A DNA stretch of 64,000 nucleotides from CAVYXA01 sp963846775. GTDB lineage: Bacteria; Verrucomicrobiota; Verrucomicrobiia; Chthoniobacterales; UBA10450. Below, piece by piece: positions 31,292 through 41,210 of this stretch. The notes beneath the pieces were generated by a model. It saw only the letters and a program-made list of their open reading frames with translations, was not told the origin of the DNA and searched no databases. Position 1 is the stretch's first letter. Each line of letters begins with the position of its first letter. Position numbers and translations under genes: made by a program. The stretch spans positions 682,001 through 746,000 of the forward strand of contig CAWJXB010000006.1 in the NCBI GenBank assembly GCA_963846775.1, read 5' to 3'.

Positions 31292-33793
31292 GTGATCGAT
31301 CAACATCTCCGTGAACCGGTTTCCGCGCCTTTTCCGAGCGCCACCGATACGGTGCTGTCGCGTGCAAGCGAACAACTGGTCGAGGCAAAAAGCGGATTCG
31401 ATCTTCGCCATCTTTGGCAACTGGTAATCGAACGAATTTGGATCGTCGCGGTTTGTGTATTGATTGGACTCCTTCTCGCTCTCGGTTATCTCGGGCGGAC
31501 GCCGAAGCTCTACCAAGGCCATGTTGTGCTGGAAGTTGACTTTCAGGAACCAACCGTGATTGCGGGCGAGCAGTCTGCGCTTCGGGTACGCTCCATGTTT
31601 CTAGCCTCTCAAGAGGCGCTGCGGACGATCGAACAGAACTTTACCAACCGTAGCATGCTGGCGCGGGTAGTGCGCGCGGAAGGACTTGCTGAGGATGGTG
31701 GCCGAGGCTTGCTTGGGCAGTCGATCCAGAGTCAGAAACAGCGTGTTAGCTCGCCGCGTTCGACACCCGCCAGGGCCGGATACGCCATGGAGAATCTCAA
31801 TACCGCTCCTTCCTTCACACCGCTGGAAGAAGCGCTGGGCGGCGCGCTCAGCGGGATGGTCAAGCCCGTGATACGGCGCGGGACGCGTCTCATCGATCTC
31901 TACGTGACGAATCGAGACCCGGCGATGGCGCAACGGCTCTCCGAAGCGATCGGTCGCGAGTACATCCGTAATTCGATCGAGCGTCGTGCTGGCTTTAGCC
32001 AGGATTCGCTGCGTTATCTTTTGGAAGAAGAAGAGCGCCTCAAGGCAAAGCTCCAGCGAAGCGAAGCAGCGGTTGCCGATTACAAAGCAAAAACGCCCGA
32101 CGCTCTGCAACTCGGGGGCGGCGCCGCCGCCACCGGCAGCCAAACTGGCGCAGGCAGCTCCGGAGGCCGGAGCGGTTTGCTTGAAGACAAACTTCAAGAA
32201 CTAAATAGCAAATTAACTGCGGCGAAATCCGATCGCATTCGTCTTGAAGAAGAACTTAGACAGATCGAAAACGTAGGTGACAATGTCGATGCACTGCTCG
32301 CTGTGCCGAGCATCGCGGCGGCGCCCACTGTGAGCGAACGTCGGCGTGACGTTACACAGTTAGAAGCGAGCGTTGCGGCACTCGCGCAGCGCTACAAGGA
32401 AAAACATCCAAAAATGATAGCTGGTCAGGCTGCACTGGCCGAAGCAAGAGATGGTTTGCGACGGGTCGTCCTGGAGCAACCGGCTGTCTTGCGCAATACA
32501 TTGGAGCAAGCGCGTGCGACCGAGAGCAGCCTCCAGATCGCAACGCGCGAACAGGAAAAAGCCGCGCTCGCCTTGAACAAAGCCGCCATCGGGTATCAGG
32601 AACTTGCGCGTCAAGCCGAGACAGACCGAGCCCTTTACGAAAGCGTGCTGCGCCAGATCAAAGAGACCGATTTGACAAAGGATGTGAAGACGGATGCGGT
32701 AAGCATAATCGAGCATTCGCCTTTGCCCCGCGCCCCAATTAGTCCGAGTCCGACGAAGGCGATTGCGTTGGGTTTATTAGTCGGCCTGGCCGCCGGACTC
32801 GGATTCATATTCGGCGTCGATGCACTGGACTGCTCTATTAAGACCGTCGATCAGGCGGAGGCTACTCTGGGTTTGCCTGTCCTGGCCGCTATTCCGGAAA
32901 CCAAGGCGGAGGCGAAATCGGCCGATCCAAAGCGCATGACCGGGCTTCTTTCGCAATATAGACTCGTGGCCGAAATTCCCGATGGGCCGGCGGCGGAAGC
33001 CTTTCGCAACCTGCGCGCGGCGCTTTCACTGTTGGGGCCCGAAGAGGAGCGCAAGATTACACTTTTTACCAGTGCCGCGCCCGACGAAGGAAAAAGTTTC
33101 ACCTGCACAAATTACGCGCTCGCACTCGCCCAACTAGGTCATAGTGTTCTCCTGGTAGATAGCGATCTGCGCCGGCCGAGCCTGCATGAAATCTTTCAGT
33201 TGCCGGCGACGAAAAGGATTAGTTCCGATTTGCGCGCCGACGTCCCCGGAATTGTCGATTGTCTGGTGGGCGAAACGAATCTTGAGTCGAGTGCGCGACC
33301 GATTCCTCCTGAGCAAATTGATGTCGCCGGCGACAATATTGCACTTAGGGGAAAGACTCCCTTCGCCACTCGCGGCCAACTTTTTGTGCTCAGTTCCGGA
33401 CGGCGCGCGCCTAATCCGGCGGAACTTTTAAGCGGACCTTCTTTTGGGCGATTGATGGCGGAAGCAGTGAAGTTGTTTGATCGGGTGGTGATTGACAGCG
33501 CGCCGGTGCTCGCCGTCAGCGACACCCTGCTGATAGCGCGGCACGTCCAGACAGTCTGCATGGTTTTACGAGCGGGAAAAACACCGCGCTCAGCTGTTCA
33601 ACGTGCGATTTCTTTGCTCGTCGGTTCGGGCATGCCGCCGGCCGGCGTAGTGCTCAATCGTTTGCCGCTCGGCCGCGGTGTTGGTTATCACTATGACTAT
33701 GCATCGCATGGTTATGGAGCTGGTGAGGGATCGTATTCCGTCGGGTACGCCAAGCGATCAAAGAGTAATCGCCGAGACAATGGAACGGCGTGA
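31292..33793 (+). CDS. Wzc-like polysaccharide co-polymerase and tyrosine autokinase
   Basis: 833 residues from GTG 31292. Wzz domain with first transmembrane helix at ~48-68 (IWIVAVCVLIGLLLALGYL), a long coiled-coil periplasmic region (~190-460), second helix near 485-508 (AIALGLLVGLAAGLGFIFG), and a C-terminal BY-kinase: Walker A SAAPDEGKSFT, Walker A' VLLVDSDLRRP, Walker B RVVIDSAPV. The C-terminus is a tyrosine cluster (YHYDYASHGYG and SYSVGY), the autophosphorylation tail. It controls EPS chain length and export. A gap of ~77 bases separates it from the Wza-like gene. It converges with the sugar-transferase gene at 33819. Confidence 0.88.
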   Translation: MIDQHLREPVSAPFPSATDTVLSRASEQLVEAKSGFDLRHLWQLVIERIWIVAVCVLIGLLLALGYLGRTPKLYQGHVVLEVDFQEPTVIAGEQSALRVRSMFLASQEALRTIEQNFTNRSMLARVVRAEGLAEDGGRGLLGQSIQSQKQRVSSPRSTPARAGYAMENLNTAPSFTPLEEALGGALSGMVKPVIRRGTRLIDLYVTNRDPAMAQRLSEAIGREYIRNSIERRAGFSQDSLRYLLEEEERLKAKLQRSEAAVADYKAKTPDALQLGGGAAATGSQTGAGSSGGRSGLLEDKLQELNSKLTAAKSDRIRLEEELRQIENVGDNVDALLAVPSIAAAPTVSERRRDVTQLEASVAALAQRYKEKHPKMIAGQAALAEARDGLRRVVLEQPAVLRNTLEQARATESSLQIATREQEKAALALNKAAIGYQELARQAETDRALYESVLRQIKETDLTKDVKTDAVSIIEHSPLPRAPISPSPTKAIALGLLVGLAAGLGFIFGVDALDCSIKTVDQAEATLGLPVLAAIPETKAEAKSADPKRMTGLLSQYRLVAEIPDGPAAEAFRNLRAALSLLGPEEERKITLFTSAAPDEGKSFTCTNYALALAQLGHSVLLVDSDLRRPSLHEIFQLPATKRISSDLRADVPGIVDCLVGETNLESSARPIPPEQIDVAGDNIALRGKTPFATRGQLFVLSSGRRAPNPAELLSGPSFGRLMAEAVKLFDRVVIDSAPVLAVSDTLLIARHVQTVCMVLRAGKTPRSAVQRAISLLVGSGMPPAGVVLNRLPLGRGVGYHYDYASHGYGAGEGSYSVGYAKRSKSNRRDNGTA

Positions 33794-33818
33794 GCGTTCT
33801 CTGATCGCTGTCCCGTAA

Positions 33819-35378
33819 CTATCGGCCCTTCCCAAACAACATTGTGTGCACGGTCTTGAGAACGATCATTGCGTCCAGCTTCAACGAGTAATGCCGGATG
33901 TAATAGAGATCGTATTTTAGCTTCTCGATCGCGTCTTCGTCGCTGTCGCCATAGGGATAATTCACTTGCGCCCAACCGGTGATTCCCGGTTTGACCAGGT
34001 GCCGGAAATGATAAAACGGGATCGCTTTCTCGTATCGTTCCGCGCACTTGATCCACTCCGCCCGTGGCCCGATCAGGCTCATCTCTCCGCGAAAAACATT
34101 CCAGAGCTGCGGCAGCTCATCGAGTCGCAGCTTTCGCAGCCAACGCCCGATCCGCGTGATCCGAGGATCGTTCTCCCGGGTATAGATGTCATCCGTTTCC
34201 GCCGCCGAGGTCCGGGTGCACATAGTGCGAAATTTGTGAGCAATGAACGTTTGCCCTTGGCCTCCCACGCGCGCCTGATGGAAGATCGCCGGCTTGCCGC
34301 TTTCCACCCAAATCAAGATCGCGATGAGCGGAAGCAAAGGGGCGCAAATCAGAAGCAAAAAAATGGACACCACGACATCGAAGAGCCGTTTCAGATAGTG
34401 ATACGGCGAAATGCGCGCCAGTTGGAAACCGGTCTGGAGCGGCCAGACTGGATCGATTATGTCTAACGGCACGTAACGCCAATGTGTTTCGTAAAATGAT
34501 TCGAGCGTGTAAACACGTGTCCGCTGAAACTGTGTCCGCACCAGTCGCTCCAAGAGCTCGATTGGAAGACGGTGGATTCTTTCTGCGAGAATGATCCCGC
34601 TGTAAGCGTTTTGGGGATTGGCCAGTTTGGTCTCGAGTCCCCCCTCGACCACCGGTGACCCTTCACCAGCGATTCTCGATCCAACGCGTGATTCGTCGTT
34701 ATCGACAAATACCAGGCGCTCCTGGTTTGGCGATCTCTTGTACGCTTCGTAGAAACGTGAGGCGAGCTCGCCGCCACCTATTACGAGGAACGATTGTTGA
34801 GCCGTGGATGCTGCGATTTTCCAACGAAACTCGCGCCGATATATTAGCGACAACGGAAGAAACACGATGAAGCTGAGTAAGAGCACGCCGCGACTCGGCT
34901 TCATTCCCGCATCGAATGTTGCCGCCGAATAGATCAAGAGCGAGCTCACCGCCGCCGCGCCGGCAATGGCGAGAACATGTTCCGTCGTATAGATGAGACT
35001 GCGAGTTTCAGTATTCCGGTTATAACCACCGATAATGTAAAGCGCCTGAAGGAGCACACCGAGCGCGACAAAATCCACCATCATGAATTCGAAAGGGCTG
35101 ACAAAGAACGCGTCGCGGCGCGCGTAACCAACGAAACCGTAGAGCACGACCCAGCAGACGATATCGCACGCGATGAAGAGCAACGCGGTGCTCCAATGGT
35201 GACGGTGGATTTTCGCGAAGGCTCGGCGTTTTTCCACTGCTGCCGCCGGTTCCGGCCACACCGATGGTTCGGTCAAACCGTCAGCCGGCAACTTTGGTCG
35301 CGTTTCCTTCGGCGAATGCCAAACCGGCATGAAATGATCGCCTCGTAGCTTATCGTGAGGCGGGGGCGTTAGAATCAT
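33819..35378 (-). CDS. Undecaprenyl-phosphate sugar phosphotransferase (WcaJ-like)
   Basis: 519 residues. The N-terminal half has four or five transmembrane helices (for example ALLFIACDIVCWVVLYGFVG) and a Rossmann-like segment SFLVIGGGELASRFYEAY. The C-terminal catalytic domain starts KRLFDVVVSIFLLLICAPLL and contains HKFRTM, LRKLRLDELPQLWNVFRG and SLIGPRAE, followed by YYIRHYSLKLDAMIVLKTV. It loads the first sugar-phosphate onto undecaprenyl phosphate and so starts EPS repeat-unit synthesis. ATG 35378 is used; ATG 35330 is an alternative. Last gene of the 14-gene leftward operon, so possibly the least transcribed unless it has its own promoter. Confidence 0.88.
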   Translation of the reverse strand: MILTPPPHDKLRGDHFMPVWHSPKETRPKLPADGLTEPSVWPEPAAAVEKRRAFAKIHRHHWSTALLFIACDIVCWVVLYGFVGYARRDAFFVSPFEFMMVDFVALGVLLQALYIIGGYNRNTETRSLIYTTEHVLAIAGAAAVSSLLIYSAATFDAGMKPSRGVLLLSFIVFLPLSLIYRREFRWKIAASTAQQSFLVIGGGELASRFYEAYKRSPNQERLVFVDNDESRVGSRIAGEGSPVVEGGLETKLANPQNAYSGIILAERIHRLPIELLERLVRTQFQRTRVYTLESFYETHWRYVPLDIIDPVWPLQTGFQLARISPYHYLKRLFDVVVSIFLLLICAPLLPLIAILIWVESGKPAIFHQARVGGQGQTFIAHKFRTMCTRTSAAETDDIYTRENDPRITRIGRWLRKLRLDELPQLWNVFRGEMSLIGPRAEWIKCAERYEKAIPFYHFRHLVKPGITGWAQVNYPYGDSDEDAIEKLKYDLYYIRHYSLKLDAMIVLKTVHTMLFGKGR

Positions 35379-35440
35379 TTCTTTTCATTTGTCAGTAGCC
35401 AATCGAATGGTCTCAATCTCTGACCCCTGACTTTCGGTTT

Positions 35441-36217
35441 CTAATCCTTCGTTTCTAGTTTCTCTCGCTCAATCAGCAGCCGGATCGACAGTAACAATTC
35501 GGCGATGACGCGTTGGCATACATAAACCCATCCCGGCCAACCATCTAAGAGCAGTCCCCGTGCAAAAAGCAGATAAAAAAACATCAATGGGGCAGCCCAG
35601 AAAATCTTTCGTCGCAATCGATCTTGAAGGTTCAATTGAGCGACCGGCGTCGCCAGAAGATGGCGCGCCTCGATCGTGGCATATCGATCCTGTGCCCGTA
35701 TCCAAACACTGAGCGGCTTCCGATCATCGTGATAAACCGGGCCAGAAAGCTGCTGCGTCAAGCCCGTTACGGCCAATCGTTGGGTGTGACCGTCGTCGTA
35801 ATAGTTACAGCGAGCTCTTCGGAACAAGATCGGTCGGGGTGGATAGACCGAAGCCCGCAGAGTTCGGCCAAAGATTCGAAATTCGAACTTCGCTTCATAC
35901 GCGGAGATTTCATCTACCGGTTGCAGATTCTCCAGTTCGTCAATGAGCTCGGGTGAGAGCTCGTAATCGGCATCGAGGGCCAGCACCCACGGCGTTCTGA
36001 TTTGGGCCAGACCGAAGTTCCACTGCGTCGCATGGGTATCAAATCGGCGTTGGGTAATCGTTATGTTGGGGTGCGTTGCTTTGGCGATTTCGATTGTCTC
36101 ATCCGTGCTGAAGCTATCGAGGATCAGGATCTGCTTGGCCCATGATAACGCAGCCAGCGTCCGCCCTATGTTCTCGCGCTCGTTGAACGTGAGAATCAAC
36201 ACGGTGACGTCGATCAT
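35441..36217 (-). CDS. Glycosyltransferase family 2
   Basis: 258 residues from ATG 36217, whose start overlaps the previous stop by four bases. GT-A fold: LILTFNERENIGRTL, SFSTDETIEIA, then the metal-binding ALDADYELS. HTQRLAVTGLTQQLSGPVYHDD is typical of LPS-core-type WaaE/KdtX relatives. Two C-terminal membrane-associated segments (FFYLLFARGLLLDGW, ELLLSIRLLIE) suggest membrane contact. The last 40 bases before 35441 lead into low-complexity TTTCTAATCC/TTTCTAGTTTC repeats that overlap the stop region. Confidence 0.82.
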   Translation of the reverse strand: MIDVTVLILTFNERENIGRTLAALSWAKQILILDSFSTDETIEIAKATHPNITITQRRFDTHATQWNFGLAQIRTPWVLALDADYELSPELIDELENLQPVDEISAYEAKFEFRIFGRTLRASVYPPRPILFRRARCNYYDDGHTQRLAVTGLTQQLSGPVYHDDRKPLSVWIRAQDRYATIEARHLLATPVAQLNLQDRLRRKIFWAAPLMFFYLLFARGLLLDGWPGWVYVCQRVIAELLLSIRLLIEREKLETKD

Positions 36218-37461
36218 ACTGCGCGCCGCTCCCATTCGCGCGTGTCGGTAACCGACAGGTCGGACTGATATGGCATCCGTTGGTGATTCAATACTGCGGT
36301 ATAGACTTCGTGAGTTTTTCTCGCGGCCTGGTCCCACGTATAGTTTTGAAAAATAAATGTCCGCGCACGTTGTCCCATCTCGCGGGCAGCCGGCAAATTC
36401 TCAACCAGCCTGGCCAGCGCTTCGGCAAGAGCCGTCGCGTCGATCGAAGCTTCCACCGCCACTTTCGCGTCAGCGGCCTCCGGAAAATTGCATCCCGTCG
36501 TGATGACCGAAGGCAAGCCTGCTGCCATCGCTTCCAGCACCGACATGCTAAATCCCTCGGAATAGGAGGGCGCGACAAAGATGTCGGCAGCAGCGAGAGC
36601 ATCCGCTTTGTCCTGCCCGGTTAACATCCCCGTGTAAGTCACGGCCGCAGCGCATCCTTCCGATTCAAAAAAGCGCAAGGCGGTTGACCAATACCCAATG
36701 GGATCCGGTCCCGCGACAATCAGGTGCGCGTTGGGAAATCGCCTGCGCAGTAACGCAAAGCTCCTGGCCAGTATGTCCAAGCCCTTCTTTGGATCGACGC
36801 GATGGAGGAAGAGCAGGCGGGTTTTGTTCGCCAGCTGTGGATACCGCAGCAAGAATGCGTTGGCATCGCCATTGACCATGGATTCCGGACTGATACCGTT
36901 CGGCACAATCACCCTGGGTGTCGTCACGCCCAAGGCAGCGATCGATTCCACCTCATGTCTTGTCAGGCAGTGAATCACGTTTGCGCGTTGCAGTTGCGGT
37001 TTTTTGAACCAGCGAAAGTAAACTCTCTTCTTCCAGCCTTTATTCGCCATGGCCCAGGGCTCGAACATTCCTTGGGGATGAATAATGTGCGGGACATGGC
37101 GCCAGCGGCAGGCTTCGCAATAGATATCGGCCGGGAAGTTGAACACTGACATTCCGTGGACGATGTCATAGTCAGTGACATGCCGGAACAACCATGTCAT
37201 CAGCGCAGGACTGAATTTCACTTCGAAATGGCCCCAGCGGCGAAAGTACCGTAAACGATAGGTTGATTGGGTCATCCACCGATGAAGTTTGACCCGCAGA
37301 TTGCGTGGCCCCGCCGCATCGGTAGTAACAACATCGACTTTCAGCCCCCTTCGGCCAAGCGCGTCGGCCAACTCTGTCGCACAGGTTGCTGGCCCCCCGT
37401 AAATCGGGCTCAATGCCGGGATGACGACAAGCACCCTTAACTGGTCTCCGCGTCGTGTCAT
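36214..37461 (-). CDS. Glycosyltransferase family 4
   Basis: 415 residues from ATG 37461, four-base overlap with the previous gene. GT-B fold: N-terminal VVIPALSPIYGGPATCATEL, the mid-domain LLFLHRVDPKKGLDILARSF, and the nucleotide-sugar site PSYSEGFSMSVLEAMAAGLP with the E-x7-E motif. Adds a sugar from a nucleotide donor to the lipid-linked EPS unit. The longer frame to 37572 is ignored because it lies in the neighbouring gene. Specificity unknown. Confidence 0.85.
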   Translation of the reverse strand: MTRRGDQLRVLVVIPALSPIYGGPATCATELADALGRRGLKVDVVTTDAAGPRNLRVKLHRWMTQSTYRLRYFRRWGHFEVKFSPALMTWLFRHVTDYDIVHGMSVFNFPADIYCEACRWRHVPHIIHPQGMFEPWAMANKGWKKRVYFRWFKKPQLQRANVIHCLTRHEVESIAALGVTTPRVIVPNGISPESMVNGDANAFLLRYPQLANKTRLLFLHRVDPKKGLDILARSFALLRRRFPNAHLIVAGPDPIGYWSTALRFFESEGCAAAVTYTGMLTGQDKADALAAADIFVAPSYSEGFSMSVLEAMAAGLPSVITTGCNFPEAADAKVAVEASIDATALAEALARLVENLPAAREMGQRARTFIFQNYTWDQAARKTHEVYTAVLNHQRMPYQSDLSVTDTREWERRAV

Positions 37462-38714
37462 GCGTTGCACGAGGGATCCGGCTCGAACCAGTTTGGTATG
37501 GTCGTGCGAGCGAGGATTAGCGAAGATACGAGAAACGTCGCTGTAGCCAAATTGCTCTTCCTCGGAGCGCATTCCGCGGCAGTGACCGCATCGCGCAACC
37601 CGTCGGCAAAGCGCTCGACTGACCAGGAGGCAATAATTTTCCTGGACGTTCGCGCCATTAACTCGGATTCCGCATCCGAGAGAGCAGCCATTTGCAAAAG
37701 TGAGGCCGCTAATTCATCGACGTTCTGTGCTGAAAACGAGAATCCATTTTTGCCTTCTTCGAGAAGTTCCGGAACACAGCCGCATTCTTTTGAGACGATG
37801 AGGGGTAAACCCGACGCCATGGCTTCGTTCACAACCAATCCCCAAGGCTCGCTCATGCTTACATGCACAAACGCGCCGGCGAGCGCATAGTACACCGGCA
37901 ATTCGTGGTACTGTTTGAATCCGGGGAAGTGCACCTTGCCGGTAAGGCCAAGCCTCTCACACTCGGCTATGAGCTGCGATCGCAACGGGCCGTCGCCGAG
38001 CAGGACCAAATCCCAACAGGGCTGCGCCGCCCGCCGGCCATAAGCTGCGTAGGCCCGCAAAAGAGTGACCAGATTTTTCCTTGGCAAAAAACGAGCTGAG
38101 GCCAGGAAATACGTTTCCGGAAGCGACAGACCTGCGCGAACTCCATCCGCATTCGCCCTGGCGGCTTGAGCACCGCGCCCGAAATGATCGTTATCGACCG
38201 CATCATATCCCAAGAAAATGCGCCCAGATTCAAAACCCAGGTCAATCAAGTAGTCACGATGACGTGACCCTCCAGCGAGCGCCGCCGAACAAAGTGTCAG
38301 AATCCTGCTTTTTAGCCACTCGCTCCAGCGAGAACGGCTCTTATCGCTCGCACCTGACTCAGACATGACGACGCACGGCACATTGTGCTTTGTGCACCAA
38401 CGCAACGCGACCAGCGCCGCGAGATTGCTCCAGCCAGGAATGGCAACGGCGCGAAGTGGCGTGATTGAATCCAGCGCCTTGGTTATCTCGTCAATCGATT
38501 CTGCATCGCGCCGATGTGTGCACTCCTCCGTGGAAAGCGTAATCCGTGTGACGCTTTCTGGAGTCGCGACTTTCTGCCACCCGTACTCGGCGGTCTCGGC
38601 GGATTGCTCGATCGCGATAACCTCGAATAAGCGCGCCCCAGCGCGCAAACGCGCCGCATGGTACGGCCCCAGTTGGTGAAAAATCACAGCAACCCGCGGC
38701 TTGTCCGGATTCAC
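37458..38714 (-). CDS. Glycosyltransferase family 4
   Basis: 418 residues. GT-B layout: RVAVIFHQLGPYHAARL at the start, SARFLPRKNLVTLLRAYA in the linker to the second Rossmann domain, LLGDGPLRSQL, then SMSEPWGLVVNEAMASGLPL with the E-x7-E motif. A hydrophobic C-terminal segment (NLATATFLVSSLILA) may anchor it. ATGA overlap with the gene downstream and a 10-base gap to the polymerase gene upstream. Donor and acceptor unknown. Confidence 0.85.
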   Translation of the reverse strand: MNPDKPRVAVIFHQLGPYHAARLRAGARLFEVIAIEQSAETAEYGWQKVATPESVTRITLSTEECTHRRDAESIDEITKALDSITPLRAVAIPGWSNLAALVALRWCTKHNVPCVVMSESGASDKSRSRWSEWLKSRILTLCSAALAGGSRHRDYLIDLGFESGRIFLGYDAVDNDHFGRGAQAARANADGVRAGLSLPETYFLASARFLPRKNLVTLLRAYAAYGRRAAQPCWDLVLLGDGPLRSQLIAECERLGLTGKVHFPGFKQYHELPVYYALAGAFVHVSMSEPWGLVVNEAMASGLPLIVSKECGCVPELLEEGKNGFSFSAQNVDELAASLLQMAALSDAESELMARTSRKIIASWSVERFADGLRDAVTAAECAPRKSNLATATFLVSSLILARTTIPNWFEPDPSCNA

Positions 38715-38724
38715 AGCGGCGTCA

Positions 38725-40017
38725 TCACCCGGGTGTTCCGACCGGCACTCCTAGAATGACCGGTTTGCCAATCGTAACTGGTCGTTCGCGGGCATAGAGT
38801 GCCACCAGCGCGACGAACAGAGCACTGTAAATAAATCCCGGTAGAAAATCTATTGTCTCGTGCGTCAACGCACGCATCGCCGAGGTCGTGGTCTGGATAT
38901 AGAGTATCTGCGCAACTGTCCCGTTAGGCTGTTTAGCTGCCGCCCATAAGTTCTTGAACAGGTACGCCATCGCCGCAAAGAAGAGACAGCCGAAATAATC
39001 GAATTGATTGAACGAATCACCGAGGCCGGTCACGGTCGAACCTGGCGGCATCCGATAGTCCAGCGCATCTTCGACGAAATCACCGAAGTCTCGTTGCTCA
39101 TGCCCAATCATGAGCGAATTCTTAAAGTCCTCTCCGAGAAATTGCGCTGGAACGAAGCGAAACACGAGGCGATTCCAGTAACCCGCTCCCCATTCGTAGG
39201 CGCCTGACTCACGGGTAGCTGCGATTAAGAGCGTTGCATTCTTCGCTTCGCTCACCGCATCGACGTCGAAATATCCATTGAACTCTTGCACCACATCCAA
39301 TTGCTTCCACGCCTCGATCGGATCCTGGGCCGCTGTTTTCCGGTATTCACCCACCGCCGGGATGATGAGCATGGCTCCGAGCACCGCACCAATTACGACC
39401 AGGCGCGGCGCTTGTTTTCCTCTCAAGAAGAAAAGACTCATTCCAAGCGAAATGAGAAAAAGCGCGGTTGGTTCACGCCGGCCGTAAAAGATCGCAGCTT
39501 GGAAAGGAATCCACGTTGCAACGGCCGACATGGCCCAGGCAAAAACGCTTCGAGTTTTTAGCGCACAGTAAAAACAAATGGCAAACCCGGGATACGCCAA
39601 ACCACCGAAGAAGAGATAAATCGTTCCAATGCCGGTGAGCGAGCTGGTGATATCTTCTTCGGGAAGTGTTCCGAATTTGTAAGTAAAATAGTAGCCAACG
39701 AGCACAAGCACGATTCCGCCGTGGAGGAAACGCGACGTGCTCACAGGAACATTTAGTTTTTGCAAAAAGCCGGCATGTGCGCGCGGCAGATAGCCGAACC
39801 AGCAAGCGGCCAGGCAAAGGCAGCACATCAGAAGCGTGCTCTCCAGGTATACGCCGCCCCACTCGTTTCGGTAGAGCGCGTATACCTGAGGAAGAACAAA
39901 CGCGATGAATGTTCCCGCCATGAAATACGGGAATTCGTAAATTAATCGTGGTCGGACCAGGCTAGCGCCAAATAAGAGCACACAGGCAACAACGAAAGGA
40001 ATGAAGTAAAGAAACAT
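38725..40017 (-). CDS. O-antigen/EPS polymerase-like membrane protein (Wzy-like)
   Basis: 430 residues with about ten or eleven hydrophobic segments (FLYFIPFVVACVLLFGASL, ESTLLMCCLCLAACWFGYLP, VLVGYYFTYKFGTLP and others) and a large loop around residues 230-330 (YRKTAAQDPIEAWKQLDVVQ, then RFVPAQFLGEDFKN). This topology and the setting between glycosyltransferase genes fit the polymerase that links lipid-bound repeat units. Wzy proteins have no strong sequence motif, so the call rests on topology and context. Confidence 0.65.
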   Translation of the reverse strand: MFLYFIPFVVACVLLFGASLVRPRLIYEFPYFMAGTFIAFVLPQVYALYRNEWGGVYLESTLLMCCLCLAACWFGYLPRAHAGFLQKLNVPVSTSRFLHGGIVLVLVGYYFTYKFGTLPEEDITSSLTGIGTIYLFFGGLAYPGFAICFYCALKTRSVFAWAMSAVATWIPFQAAIFYGRREPTALFLISLGMSLFFLRGKQAPRLVVIGAVLGAMLIIPAVGEYRKTAAQDPIEAWKQLDVVQEFNGYFDVDAVSEAKNATLLIAATRESGAYEWGAGYWNRLVFRFVPAQFLGEDFKNSLMIGHEQRDFGDFVEDALDYRMPPGSTVTGLGDSFNQFDYFGCLFFAAMAYLFKNLWAAAKQPNGTVAQILYIQTTTSAMRALTHETIDFLPGFIYSALFVALVALYARERPVTIGKPVILGVPVGTPG

Positions 40018-40067
40018 CCTTGCTCCCAGCGGCCTAGCTCAAAACGTGGACCTGACTAAACATAGGG

Positions 40068-41210
40068 TCATTTCAAACTCGGTTGGATACGACCCGTGCA
40101 ATCGAGGAACATATCTCGATATTGCGGCGCCAGCACTGGCCAGCTAAACCGCCGTCGAACACTTTCTCGTCGCTCGGTCGCGGCTTCCAGTGTGTTCGGG
40201 GTCGGCAGCGCCAAACTCAGCTGGTCGGCTAGAGCACCGGCCCTCGACAAATCGGCCAGGGTCCCATGGGGGCCAAGAACGAAGCGCATCACCGGGTGAT
40301 CATGAGCGATGGCAGGCAATCCGTGAATGAGGGCCTCAAGAAATACCCGGCCAAATCCTTCCTGCAACGATCCAAGCACGAAAATGTCGGCAGCCCGGTA
40401 ATAATCCATAACTTGTGCGTGTGGCATTGATCGCGCGGTGAAATCCTCCATACCTAGCTTGGCGCGTGCCAGATCGAGAACCGTGCCGCTCTGTTTATCG
40501 ATCGAGCCAAGAAGAACGAGGTAAGGCCGAGGCCTTGGCAAACGCGCGACCTCATTTACCACGTAATCCATTCGTTTCTGCACCGCCGCGATCCATCCGA
40601 CTGACAAAACAATTCGGCGATCCAGCGGTAAGCGGAGCCGTTCTCTCACCGTGCGCTGTGCTGACTCACTCACCTCCGGCACGCCGGCCGGCACCGAGAT
40701 TCCGTACGGAACCATGCGCTGAAGTTCTGGCGAAACGCCCACCGCGAGAGCCTGCTCGAAATGGAACGGAGCAACTTGATGGATATAATCAGTGCGCGGA
40801 AACGGCGGATAGCACGGGCCACCATTGGAAAACAGCAATCGAAACGGCACGCCGATCTGCTTCCGCCAGCGAAAGAGCTGAAAGCCAAGGTTCGAGTCAC
40901 TGTAGAAAATGATATCAGGCCGGTGCGTCCGAATAGCTCGAACCATTGAGGGGAAAGTCGAAAGTTGTTCCGCTACGTAACTGTTTCGGCGAATGCACGC
41001 GCCTAGCAGTCGCGCGATGCCCCCGGTTCGCGGCACATTCCAAAGCACACGCTCGTGATCCACTTCTGTGCCTGCGCCTTTGTAGAGCGTGATGTCGAGT
41101 CCCTCGGTCCCACGTAATCCATCGAACGCTTCTCGAAAAAATGTTTCGATTCCGCGGTCGATAATTCCGACCCCGCTACACGAGAAAAAAATCCTAACGG
41201 GTTGTGGCAT
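40068..41210 (-). CDS. Glycosyltransferase family 4
   Basis: 380 residues from ATG 41210. The frame extends to 41381 but that part lies over the methyltransferase gene. The N-terminal FFSCSGVGIIDRGIETFFRE resembles family-4 enzymes that begin with a Gly-Ile-glycine loop. VLSVGWIAAVQKRMDYVVNEV and LGSLQEGFGRVFLEALIHGLPA, with the E-x7-E motif, are the donor site. The start overlaps the previous gene by 17 bases, and a 50-base gap precedes the polymerase gene. Confidence 0.82.
   Translation of the reverse strand: MPQPVRIFFSCSGVGIIDRGIETFFREAFDGLRGTEGLDITLYKGAGTEVDHERVLWNVPRTGGIARLLGACIRRNSYVAEQLSTFPSMVRAIRTHRPDIIFYSDSNLGFQLFRWRKQIGVPFRLLFSNGGPCYPPFPRTDYIHQVAPFHFEQALAVGVSPELQRMVPYGISVPAGVPEVSESAQRTVRERLRLPLDRRIVLSVGWIAAVQKRMDYVVNEVARLPRPRPYLVLLGSIDKQSGTVLDLARAKLGMEDFTARSMPHAQVMDYYRAADIFVLGSLQEGFGRVFLEALIHGLPAIAHDHPVMRFVLGPHGTLADLSRAGALADQLSLALPTPNTLEAATERRESVRRRFSWPVLAPQYRDMFLDCTGRIQPSLK

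Noticed and set aside
40466..40912. 148-codon plus-strand frame within the glycosyltransferase gene
   Set aside because: Antisense shadow of a well-supported family 4 glycosyltransferase.
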